A stretch of 32,762 bases of DNA from an uncultured Porphyromonadaceae bacterium (GTDB taxonomy: Bacteria; Bacteroidota; Bacteroidia; Bacteroidales; Muribaculaceae), in NCBI GenBank assembly GCA_947176615.1, contig CAMWRO010000003.1:1-32762 (forward strand), given 5' to 3'. Shown here piece by piece: positions 22,669 to 29,800 of the stretch. Numbering within the stretch: the first letter of the stretch is position 1; the number at the start of each line of letters is the position of its first letter. The position numbers and the translations under genes are program-made. Below the pieces are notes generated by a model that saw only the letters and a list, made by a program, of their open reading frames with translations, was not told the origin of the DNA and made no database searches.

Positions 22669-22676
22669 CAAAGGTA
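22669..22676 (-). promoter_or_regulatory. -7 element of the first WYL gene
   Basis: TACCTTTG on the minus strand, about 65 bp before the start codon at 22603. No -33 box at the ideal distance. Confidence 0.4.
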
Positions 22677-22720
22677 GGTAACACGAGGGCATGAATCATG
22701 CAACACTGTGTTAAAGAGGG

Positions 22721-23743
22721 TTAATCCACTGCTTTTTCGGCGCGGGAAACGGCATCGGCGATGAAACTGCCTTTAGCCAGTTTTGAGGCCAATGACATGG
22801 CATTGGCCTTCATCACGGCGTAATCCCCGGGGGAGAGCCGTGACAGGACCTCAGGGAGGTCGCGCAATGATGATACGCATATCCCCGCATTATATTCCTT
22901 TACAATCCCGGCAAGGGCGGCCTGATCCCAGATGATGACCGGCAGACCCGTGCGGAGGTAGAGGGATGTCTTGTGGGGCGCGTTATATTTCAGATATTCG
23001 CCGAGCGCGCCCGCTCCCTCGTCGAGCGAGGAACCGTACCACACAACGCCGAAATCGCCCTGCGCGGTGGCAATCAAGGTGTCGGAATCGACATATCCCA
23101 TCGCGTGAATGCCGGGGGTCAGCCTTGACTTGTCGATACCGCCGCCATAGATGACCAAGTCAAGCGACGGGGCGGCCTCGCCGAGCTGATAAATCCAGTC
23201 ATTGTGAACCGGCGAAGCATTTCCGGCAAACATCAGGCGGTAACGGCCGCCGGAGGCGAGATTCTGAACAGCCGGGACCGAATCAGACAGGTAGTCCCAC
23301 AGACCGGCCTCGATTATCGGCACAGTCACACCGTTGTCAACGAGCCACCGGCGCATGGCAGGAGTGTGAATAACTATGGCCGTGCTGCGGTTTAGCCGCT
23401 CGACCTCCCACTCGACAGTCAGTTTCTTGCGCCGGAAACTGCCGAGGTCGTGAATGAGGGTTATGACCTTGGCTCCGCGGGCCTTGGCACGGCTGACCAC
23501 AAAGTCATAGTACTTTTTAAGCGGGTACTGCACGAGGAGGATGTCACCTTTTTTCAGCGACATGACCCCTTTCAACACACTCGCGAGGGTTATAAAGTAG
23601 GCTCCGACCGCACTGCCGACCCGACGCTGGCGCAACCCGATGTTCCGGTATCCCATCGACTGCAATATAGCCTCGACATCGGTTTTCGCCTTATCGCCCC
23701 CGCCGCCGATTTTACGGTAATTCTTGGATATATAACACTTCAT
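22721..23743 (-). CDS. Glycosyltransferase, galactofuranosyltransferase-like (GT-B)
   Basis: A 340-residue glycosyltransferase similar to beta-1,6-galactofuranosyltransferases of the WbbI type, which add sugars to O-antigen or capsule. The N-terminus MKCYISKNYRKIGGGGDKAKTD, the segment GDILLVQYPLKKYYDFVV, LIHDLGSFRR, FAGNAS and the C-terminal LGEYLKYNAPHKTSLYLRTGLPVI (nucleotide-sugar domain) are typical. No membrane helix, so it is probably a cytoplasmic face-associated enzyme. It stands alone, with its own -7 element (TACCTTTG, 23763-23770) and no other polysaccharide genes nearby. The sugar specificity is inferred from resemblance only. Confidence 0.82.
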   Translation of the reverse strand: MKCYISKNYRKIGGGGDKAKTDVEAILQSMGYRNIGLRQRRVGSAVGAYFITLASVLKGVMSLKKGDILLVQYPLKKYYDFVVSRAKARGAKVITLIHDLGSFRRKKLTVEWEVERLNRSTAIVIHTPAMRRWLVDNGVTVPIIEAGLWDYLSDSVPAVQNLASGGRYRLMFAGNASPVHNDWIYQLGEAAPSLDLVIYGGGIDKSRLTPGIHAMGYVDSDTLIATAQGDFGVVWYGSSLDEGAGALGEYLKYNAPHKTSLYLRTGLPVIIWDQAALAGIVKEYNAGICVSSLRDLPEVLSRLSPGDYAVMKANAMSLASKLAKGSFIADAVSRAEKAVD

Positions 23744-23762
23744 CTGTTTTCAAGTAATTCCG

Positions 23763-23770
23763 CAAAGGTA
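23763..23770 (-). promoter_or_regulatory. -7 element of the glycosyltransferase gene
   Basis: TACCTTTG on the minus strand, 20 bp before the start codon at 23743; no good -33 box. Confidence 0.5.
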
Positions 23771-23844
23771 GCAAAATTTTGATGAAGGACGCGGAAAACC
23801 GCAGGGAAGTTTTACAGATATAAAATCGCGGGGGCAAACATGCG

Positions 23845-23884
23845 ATGGGCCACAGGAGAAGGATATCCGTCTCCTGCGGCCCAT
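23845..23884 (-). terminator. Terminator hairpin of the two-gene cassette
   Basis: Arms 23845-23859 and 23870-23884 form a 15-bp stem with one mismatch and a 10-nt loop (ATGGGCC / GGCCCAT outside, CAGGAGA / TCTCCTG inside). It lies just beyond the end of the 543-aa gene. A U-tract is poor, so it may be a processing or blocking hairpin. Confidence 0.6.
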
Positions 23885-23903
23885 TGCAGATGGTCTATAT
23901 CAG

Positions 23904-25535
23904 TTACTGAATAAACAACTTGTATATCTCAAATCCCATACACAGGACAAGAATAACACAGATTACTTTTGCCCAAAGACCAGTCCCTGTCTCTATCGTT
24001 TCCCAATCGGAACCATCAGAGACGGTATCAACTTCCTCACTTGATGTTGCCAAGAATGCACCGATTATCGCGCCAATAATAAGTCCACCGACCATGGGGA
24101 TGAATAAGCCAATAATACCACCAATCAAAGCACCGATCCACACGGAATTTTTCTTTTCGACAATTTCACTTATTTTGCGGGGCTGCGGGTATTCTCCCGC
24201 GACACGGCGGGCACAAGTATTGGTAAATATTCGAATTTTTTCCTGTTTTGACTCATACTTTTTCAGGATCTTGTCAAATATCACGGCACATCGCCACCAG
24301 ATGATGACGCCGATGGCGATAGTCGAGACAATCGACCAAAATACGCTCAACTTCGTAAAAATTGGTATCGACAGAATCGCGGTCGAAAGAATTCCGTTTA
24401 TAAATATCACCCCGGCACGAGAGTCGCTTTCCTCCTCAAGTGCGGTATCGGCTAGGCACAAGTTATAATTATCACAAACCGCTTTATTGGCAGTAAACTC
24501 TTTTTGCATGACATCACAACCCGAGCTCGCGTAATATATCTTACTCAATGCGTAATATTCGGAGCAATGAGCCTGATAGGTAGCCAACAAACCGTCGTCA
24601 AATATTAAAACCGCAACATACATCGGGAATGTTGTAAATTTACCGCTCAAGACACCCTCAAGATCATTGCGAATATCCTTGCAGCTCTGCTCAAGCGACT
24701 TATTCTCATCGGCTAAATCATTTCCATAGATGATGCCAAACAACAACTCACTATTGACATCTTCCATATCAGGCATATTGTAGCCTGTCGAGAAGACATC
24801 GTTATACCAGTCAGTCAACTGTTTTTGCCAATATTCAAGATAGCGAAGATGAAAACGACTTGACCGCCAATTGTCGAGCGTAAGTTGCATGCGTACAAGC
24901 TCCTTTTCTCTTTTTTCGCCCCTGAAATAATCAGCAGTGACATTTCCCGAAATATATTCAGACAAAATATCTAAGTCATCGGAGTCCATTTTTTTGCACT
25001 GATTCATCAGCCGCTCCACAGCTGGAAGTTTCAATCGTGCAACTTCTCTTAAATGAGGATAAATTTCATTCCGCAACTTGATTTCCATATTTGCGGCTTG
25101 AAACAGTTTGCCTATTCCGCTTGTAGCAAGAGCGCATAGTTCATAGAGTACAGCAGCATCCGTCTCATCGTCACTGAGATAGGCGGGTTTCCGGCCGTTT
25201 GCTACTATGTTAGCTTGTTTGCGAAAATAATTGGCGAGTTTCCCGAATGAACTGTCTATCTCATTCATTTCAGCGAATATATCGCTGCAGATACCATCAA
25301 TTTCTGCTGTCAGCGAACCCCATTGGTTCCTGTCAAATGCCGGAGTCTCAGCCGATTGAACCGCTACAGCGTCACACTCTTGCTTATTGATGTCTACCGC
25401 GACATCTGCCCACGGATTGTCTGACGTGGTTTCAACGACTGCCTCTGCTGTTTCTGTCGTTGTCTCCTCTCCACCTGATGTCGAGAGCGAACTATTCCAT
25501 TTGGAATTATTTTTAATGTAGGATGCTTTATCCAT
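23904..25535 (-). CDS. Unrecognised membrane protein with C-terminal glycine-zipper hairpin
   Basis: A 543-residue protein that I cannot assign to a family. Residues 1-65 are Ser/Thr/Glu-rich and look disordered. Residues ~70-365 are predominantly helical and soluble, with scattered cysteines (83, 134, 180, 285, 324, 340, 354, 360). Membrane segments lie near 375-393 and 398-420, followed by a charged loop. A glycine-zipper hairpin at ~466-494 has GxxxGxxxG twice (G468/G472/G476 and G484/G488/G492) around a proline. An acidic linker and a last helix at ~520-541 end the protein. Glycine zippers pack helices in channels and membrane-disrupting toxins. The base composition is visibly more AT-rich than the flanking genes. 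It follows the 142-aa gene after 32 bp, so the two form one operon, and a divergent WYL regulator stands upstream. Confidence 0.8.
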   Translation of the reverse strand: MDKASYIKNNSKWNSSLSTSGGEETTTETAEAVVETTSDNPWADVAVDINKQECDAVAVQSAETPAFDRNQWGSLTAEIDGICSDIFAEMNEIDSSFGKLANYFRKQANIVANGRKPAYLSDDETDAAVLYELCALATSGIGKLFQAANMEIKLRNEIYPHLREVARLKLPAVERLMNQCKKMDSDDLDILSEYISGNVTADYFRGEKREKELVRMQLTLDNWRSSRFHLRYLEYWQKQLTDWYNDVFSTGYNMPDMEDVNSELLFGIIYGNDLADENKSLEQSCKDIRNDLEGVLSGKFTTFPMYVAVLIFDDGLLATYQAHCSEYYALSKIYYASSGCDVMQKEFTANKAVCDNYNLCLADTALEEESDSRAGVIFINGILSTAILSIPIFTKLSVFWSIVSTIAIGVIIWWRCAVIFDKILKKYESKQEKIRIFTNTCARRVAGEYPQPRKISEIVEKKNSVWIGALIGGIIGLFIPMVGGLIIGAIIGAFLATSSEEVDTVSDGSDWETIETGTGLWAKVICVILVLCMGFEIYKLFIQ

Positions 25536-25567
25536 AAATGTTATATAATAGAGGTATAATAAAAAGT

Positions 25568-25996
25568 TTATAAAGCCAATAGGCGGTCAAGCTCTGCAAA
25601 ATAGGCACGGTGTTCCATTTCAAGCATTTTCAACAAAGTATTCTGAGCGTGCAACTCGCCATCTTCCATCGAGGAGAGATTTCTCATCATCAGCTGCTCC
25701 CTTATCATGGCAATACCGTCAATGCGGGATTGGAGATTTTTCTCGGCATAAGGTAGATATTCCTTAAATTTCTGAAGGTTTCGGCGCGAGAGTTCCATGA
25801 ACTGATTGTAACGAATGTCCTGCTCGGCTCTTGCTATTTGTAACTCCTTCCATGCGTTAATAATAGCTGTCCCTGATGCCATCAAAGAGTGACCTTGAGA
25901 CAGACAGTTCCGGATATTTCCGATAAAACGGTCCGATTTAGCCTGTACGTCATCTATCGCGTTAAGGACTTGTGCCATCTGTATTTCATCAGCCAT
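25568..25996 (-). CDS. Unrecognised small helical protein
   Basis: A 142-residue cytosolic protein, all helical by inspection, with no signal peptide or membrane helix. Long amphipathic stretches with coiled-coil character run from about 5-30 (MAQVLNAIDDVQAKSDRFIG), 45-85 (AWKELQIARAEQDIRYNQFMELSRRNLQKF) and 85-140. No catalytic motif is evident. It is the first gene of the AT-rich operon and may be a partner, chaperone or immunity-like protein for the 543-aa membrane protein. That role is inference from adjacency only. Confidence 0.72.
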   Translation of the reverse strand: MADEIQMAQVLNAIDDVQAKSDRFIGNIRNCLSQGHSLMASGTAIINAWKELQIARAEQDIRYNQFMELSRRNLQKFKEYLPYAEKNLQSRIDGIAMIREQLMMRNLSSMEDGELHAQNTLLKMLEMEHRAYFAELDRLLAL

Positions 25997-26067
25997 TGTT
26001 TCCTGTATTTTTTAGTTTATTTTAGGTTATAAAAAAGACGTGAATCCGCCTGAATTGTTTTATCCAT

Positions 26068-26202
26068 CGAAAGTCGGGCTCTGGTAAACCTCAGGGTGAC
26101 AGATAAAAGCAAGCAGTTTCACGCCTGTATATATACAGGTGCTCAACGCACTTGCCGAACCTATTCTACCCGAGTAAAAAAGTGTACCAGACTTTGACTT
26201 TC
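26068..26202. repeat. Decayed inverted-repeat (MITE-like) element with palindromic centre
   Basis: Arms 26068-26086 and 26184-26202 match at 15 of 19 positions (CGAAAGTC...CTGGTA against TACCAGA...GACTTTCG). Weaker similarity continues inward. A perfect 16-bp palindrome CCTGTATATATACAGG (26124-26139) lies close to the centre. The element falls in the long leader of the AT-rich operon. The palindrome alone could also be an operator. Confidence 0.55.
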
Positions 26203-26281
26203 GGAATAAGTTTCGACAATATTGTATAACAATGTATGTACCTGACAACGTCTCATCCTCTGACGAGCGATGTCAATAGTG

Positions 26282-26314
26282 CAAATTTATGAATTAATCT
26301 GATTAAAATCCAAA
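26282..26314 (-). promoter_or_regulatory. Promoter of the AT-rich two-gene operon
   Basis: On the minus strand TTTG (26311-26314), a 21-nt spacer and TAAATTTG (26282-26289). A start near 26275 gives a leader of about 280 nt before the 142-aa gene. Confidence 0.65.
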
Positions 26315-26369
26315 TTTTGCCCACTATTTAACACTGATTCCATACACGCGCTTACTGCTTGCTTAGGAC

Positions 26370-26396
26370 GGCGTAAAATTACTGCGAGATTACGCC
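26370..26396. promoter_or_regulatory. Operator-like dyad 1 upstream of the WYL gene
   Basis: GGCGTAA (26370-26376) and TTACGCC (26390-26396) form a perfect inverted repeat with a 13-bp spacer, in the space between the two divergent promoters. Confidence 0.45.
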
Positions 26397-26428
26397 AATA
26401 ACTGTCTTAGTGGCGAAAATTTCATCAG

Positions 26429-26449
26429 CTGCGACAACTTTTGTCGTAG
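26429..26449. promoter_or_regulatory. Operator-like dyad 2 overlapping the WYL promoter
   Basis: CTGCGACAA-CTT-TTGTCGTAG is a 21-bp dyad with one G/T mismatch and a perfect CGACAA/TTGTCG core (26432-26437, 26441-26446). It lies 9 bp before the -7 element of the WYL gene, a position suited to autorepression. Confidence 0.55.
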
Positions 26450-26457
26450 TCTATGCT

Positions 26458-26465
26458 TAATTTTG
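26458..26465 (+). promoter_or_regulatory. -7 element of the second WYL gene
   Basis: TAATTTTG matches TAnnTTTG and ends 4 bp before the ATG at 26470, so the transcript would have almost no leader. TTTG at 26440-26443 is only 14 nt upstream, inside the dyad. Confidence 0.5.
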
Positions 26466-26469
26466 CAGT

Positions 26470-27369
26470 ATGATACATCAATATAAGTTTTGTCTATGGC
26501 TTGTCAACAAGCTGGCTGACCGGGAGATGTCGCTGGAGGAGATTCAGCGCGAGTGGCTTGACAGCGCGAGCAATGACGAGGGGGTTCCTCTGACGGCGCG
26601 GACGTTTTCGCGCTACAGGGCGCATGCCGAGTCATTGCTGAATGTCGACATCGAATGTGACAAGTCGACAAACCGTTACCGTCTCGTGGCCGGGGACAAT
26701 GTGGCTGACTGGATACTGAGCGCGATGCGCGTCAGCGAACTTGCCCGACGTGTCGACATCCGAGACTTCATCATGCTTGAAAATCCTCCGGCGGGAAGCG
26801 GGATTCTCGATACTGTCATCAAGGCCCGCGAGCGATGCGCAATGCTGGAGTTCAGCTATCGCTCGCTTTATCAGGAAACCCGCAAGTACCGGGCCGTGCC
26901 CCTGTTCCTGCGCCTGTTCAGGCAACGGTGGTATGTGACTGCCCGACGTGAGGGCAAGGATTTTCTGACCACCTTTGCACTTGAACGCATGACCGATGTC
27001 AGGGTGGTTGAAAACACTCCCCCCGCGACGATGCCGCCTGTCTCTCCCGAGGAATATTATTATGACTGTTTCGGCGTAATCCATTCGGGCGAGCCTGAGC
27101 GCATAGTGGTGCGCGCATTCTGGCCGCAGAACGCCTATCTTGCCGAGGTGCCGATGCACCACTCGCAACGCGCGGTGGCTGAAAACGACGGCTGGACCGA
27201 CTATGAGCTGTATCTGCGCCCCACCTATGATTTCAAGCAGGAGCTGCTGTGGCATCGCGACAAGCTCGCGGTCATCTCGCCCGCATGGCTGCGCGACGAC
27301 ATGCTCGACATTCTCAGGCGCATGGCCGAGTCATACTCGACCGGGGAGCCGCACTGCAAGGATGAATAG
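26470..27369 (+). CDS. WYL-domain transcriptional regulator, divergent to the AT-rich operon
   Basis: A 299-residue regulator with an N-terminal helical DNA-binding region (about 1-60), a WYL domain (about 118-200; FLRLFRQRWYVTARR at 146-160, TFALERMTDV) and a C-terminal WCX-like region (about 205-290; PMHHSQRAV). It is a paralogue of the protein at 21695-22603. It is transcribed away from the two unrecognised genes across a dyad-rich region, the layout of an autoregulating control gene, and WYL proteins are known repressors of phage-defence loci. Its stop is 3 bp from the stop of convergent recQ. GC content is closer to the chromosomal neighbours than to the cassette. Confidence 0.9.
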   Translation: MIHQYKFCLWLVNKLADREMSLEEIQREWLDSASNDEGVPLTARTFSRYRAHAESLLNVDIECDKSTNRYRLVAGDNVADWILSAMRVSELARRVDIRDFIMLENPPAGSGILDTVIKARERCAMLEFSYRSLYQETRKYRAVPLFLRLFRQRWYVTARREGKDFLTTFALERMTDVRVVENTPPATMPPVSPEEYYYDCFGVIHSGEPERIVVRAFWPQNAYLAEVPMHHSQRAVAENDGWTDYELYLRPTYDFKQELLWHRDKLAVISPAWLRDDMLDILRRMAESYSTGEPHCKDE

Positions 27370-27372
27370 GAA

Positions 27373-29271
27373 TTACCCCGGGACAGTCAGGTTGCCCGAG
27401 GGGGTGAGGACGAGGCGGCCGTCGTCCATGAGGGAGCGGATGACGGGGAGCACGCGGTCGGGGCGGACGGTGAGCTGCCCGGCGATGTAGTCGACGGTGT
27501 GGCCGCCGGGTTGGGAGGCAAGATAAAGGATTGACTCGGTCATGGTGCGGGTGTCGTCAGCGGGGCGTGCCGTGACAGGGCGAGACTGACGGCACACGTC
27601 GCATTTTCCGCAGGGATGCTCGGGAGTTTCGCCAAAGTAGCGCAACATCGTGTTGACGCGGCACTCGTCGGGCGAGAACGTGAACCGTTTCATGGCATCG
27701 ATGCGCTTTTCAAGACGCTCGCGTTGCACCTCGTAGACCTCGCGGGGCAGGATGACATACTTGGGCAGCTCGCGCGAGGTGGTATAGACAATGTAGGGGG
27801 TGGTTTTGCGGGGGACGTAGCTGATGATGTGCATCCTCGACAGCAGCAGCAACGATTGGTAGACCTTTTCGCTCGACATGACAAGACGCTGTGCGATAAG
27901 GACTTCGTTAATATACACATAGTCGGCAAAGAGGCCGGTATAGGTGCGCAGGAGCAGTTGCAGCACTTCGTCGGTGTCCACGTCAACCCGCAAGTTGTAA
28001 AGCTCCTCTTTCCCAACCGTGATCATCACGCGGGAGCGCGTCGTGGTTTCCTCGACAAATTCCAGATACCCGGCGCGGGTGAGAATCTGCAACGCGCTGT
28101 GGGCGGTCAGCGGCTTGAGGTCAAAAGTGCTGCAGAACAGGTTGAAATTAAACTCATAGACGACGTTATATCCGCTCCCGACGGCGACATTGAGGAAGTT
28201 GCCGACAAGCTCGTAGACCCGCGCGATATATTCCTTGTCGGGGAACGCCTCGGCGACGCGGCGCGTCAGGACGCTCTTGTCATAGCGCGACGCGATGATG
28301 ACGGCAAATGCCGGCTTGCCGTCGCGGCCCGCGCGGCCCGCCTCCTGATAATATTCCTCAAGCGAGGAGGGGAGGTCGTAGTGGGCGACCACGCGCACGT
28401 CGGGTTTGTCGATACCCATACCGAAGGCATTGGTTGCGACCATGACGCGCACCTCGTCGCGTTTCCATCGGTTCTGTTTCTCATCCTTCTCCTCGGGAAG
28501 GAGTCCGGCGTGGTAAAAGTCGGCGCTTATCCCTTCGCGGCACAGCATTTCGGCAATCTCGCGGGTGCGGCGTCGCGAGCGCACATAGACAATCGAGCAG
28601 CCGCGTGTCGATTTCAGTATTTTCAGCAGCAGGCCGTCTTTGTGGTCGCCGTAACGCACGATGTAGGAGAGGTTTTCGCGCGAAAAGCTGCGGGAGAACA
28701 TGTTGGGTTGTCTGAAACGCAGTGTCGACATGATGTCGCGTGTCACCTCGGGGGTGGCCGAGGCTGTCAGGGCGAGCACGGGAACGGAGGGGAAAATGTC
28801 GCGCAACGAGACGATTTTGAGGTAGGAGGGGCGGAAATCATAGCCCCACTGCGAGATGCAGTGGGCCTCGTCGACAACGATGAGCGACACGGTCGTGAGA
28901 CGCAGCATCGAGAGGAACCGCTCGTTTTGCAGCCGCTCGGGGGAGACATAGGCTATTTTGACCTTGCCGAGCCGGCAGCGGTCCATCGCGAGTCGGCTCT
29001 CGCCCGGAGTCATCCCGGCATGAAAAAAGACAGCCTTGATGCCGCGGTCGCGCAGATTGTCGACTTGGTCTTTCATCAGCGAAATCAGCGGTGTCACGAC
29101 GATGGTCAGACCGTCGAGCATCATGGCGGGGACTTGGAACGTGATTGACTTTCCGCCGCCTGTAGGCAGCAGTCCCAGCGTGTCCTTCCCCTCCAGCACC
29201 GAGGTTATAATCTCTTGCTGCAAAGGACGGAACGCATCATATCCCCAGTATTTTTTAAGAACGGTTAACAA
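27373..29271 (-). CDS. recQ: ATP-dependent DNA helicase RecQ
   Basis: A 632-residue RecQ-family helicase, unwinding DNA 3'-5' in recombination and fork repair. Motif 0 (FRPLQQEII), Walker A with K41 (LLPTGGGKS), motif II DEAH (134-137), the aromatic-rich loop region, LTASATP (motif III), and ATNAFGMGIDKPDVR with QEAGRAGRDG (motifs V-VI) are all present. The RQC zinc site is C537, C554, C557 and C560, followed by a winged-helix segment. No HRDC domain is evident at the C-terminus. There is no ATG before Walker A. The frame opens with TGA-ATT-GAC-CCA-TTG, so translation must start at TTG (29271) or ATT (29280). It is downstream of recJ, its usual functional partner in strand resection. Confidence 0.95.
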   Translation of the reverse strand: MLTVLKKYWGYDAFRPLQQEIITSVLEGKDTLGLLPTGGGKSITFQVPAMMLDGLTIVVTPLISLMKDQVDNLRDRGIKAVFFHAGMTPGESRLAMDRCRLGKVKIAYVSPERLQNERFLSMLRLTTVSLIVVDEAHCISQWGYDFRPSYLKIVSLRDIFPSVPVLALTASATPEVTRDIMSTLRFRQPNMFSRSFSRENLSYIVRYGDHKDGLLLKILKSTRGCSIVYVRSRRRTREIAEMLCREGISADFYHAGLLPEEKDEKQNRWKRDEVRVMVATNAFGMGIDKPDVRVVAHYDLPSSLEEYYQEAGRAGRDGKPAFAVIIASRYDKSVLTRRVAEAFPDKEYIARVYELVGNFLNVAVGSGYNVVYEFNFNLFCSTFDLKPLTAHSALQILTRAGYLEFVEETTTRSRVMITVGKEELYNLRVDVDTDEVLQLLLRTYTGLFADYVYINEVLIAQRLVMSSEKVYQSLLLLSRMHIISYVPRKTTPYIVYTTSRELPKYVILPREVYEVQRERLEKRIDAMKRFTFSPDECRVNTMLRYFGETPEHPCGKCDVCRQSRPVTARPADDTRTMTESILYLASQPGGHTVDYIAGQLTVRPDRVLPVIRSLMDDGRLVLTPSGNLTVPG

Positions 29272-29307
29272 TGGGTCAATTCAGTTCAATGCACAATTTT
29301 TCATGCA

Positions 29308-29501
29308 GCCGCTGAGCGGCGGGGCCATGCGTAACCCCACGCCTCGGCGTGGGGACCGGCCGGTACTCTGATATATCGAGCATCGGAGATGCGAATCTAT
29401 AGTCACCACCATAGGCTCGCGTCTTCGACGCTTTTTCGCTTGTTTTGCCTTCTCCCCCACGCCAAGGCATGGGGTTTCGCATGGCCTCGCCGCTCCGCGG
29501 C
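29308..29501. repeat. Long REP-like inverted repeat between recJ and recQ
   Basis: Arms 29308-29354 and 29455-29501 are inverted copies at about 42 of 47 positions. Each arm itself contains a small hairpin, for example CCCCACGCC-TC-GGCGTGGGG at 29335-29354. The ~100-bp centre holds further short palindromes such as GCGTCTTCGACGC. The open frames through it are products of the repeat and not convincing genes. Confidence 0.75.
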
Positions 29502-29602
29502 TTGTCACCGTCAGCTTTAGACCAACAATGACAGGACAGGCACTCCCGCTCGCAAGGTCGCGCCACGGCGCGACGCAATGCTGTTTACTTAACGAGATTG
29601 CA

Positions 29603-29669
29603 AACTGAGCCCGCAGGGCGATTGCCGGTAATGAGGTGGTTACCACCACATCGCCCTGCGGGCTCAGTT
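29603..29669. terminator. 20-bp-stem hairpin between recJ and recQ
   Basis: AACTGAGCCCGCAGGGCGAT (29603-29622) and its exact reverse complement (29650-29669) form a 20-bp stem. The 27-nt loop has a nested GGTGG/CCACC stem. TTATTTT follows on the + side. A third copy of the right arm (ATCGCCCTGCGGGCTCA) lies at 29729-29745, and a hairpin ACCCCG...CGGGGT at about 29688-29718 sits between them. Confidence 0.7.
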
Positions 29670-29766
29670 ATTTTGGGTGGTGCCGATACCCCGCATTCCG
29701 CTGCGCTCCATACGGGGTTTAACACAATATCGCCCTGCGGGCTCAACGAAATTGCCATCCAAGAGA

Positions 29767-29800
29767 TTATACATTCTCAATTCTCAATTCTCAATTGTCA
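29767..29800. repeat. AATTGAGAAT tandem repeat at the recJ stop codon
   Basis: On the minus strand, AATTGAGAATTGAGAATTGA starts at the recJ terminator: its first AATTGA supplies the final Asn codon and TGA stop of recJ. The same unit is in the 10033-10092 cluster. Confidence 0.7.

Noticed and set aside
26060..26248. 62-codon minus-strand frame in the leader of the AT-rich cassette
   Set aside because: TTG start, no internal ATG, no family resemblance, and it lies largely within the decayed inverted-repeat element.
27616..29148. 510-codon open frame on the + strand opposite recQ
   Set aside because: It is the antisense shadow of recQ, whose helicase motifs are complete on the minus strand; the frame product has no family resemblance.
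29276..29649. Two overlapping minus-strand frames of 100-122 codons between recJ and recQ
   Set aside because: They run through inverted REP-like repeats; their sequences are repeat-derived, with no domain.
29308..29745. CRISPR-like appearance of repeated GC-rich words
   Set aside because: Copies are few, inverted rather than direct, irregularly spaced, and no cas genes are present.
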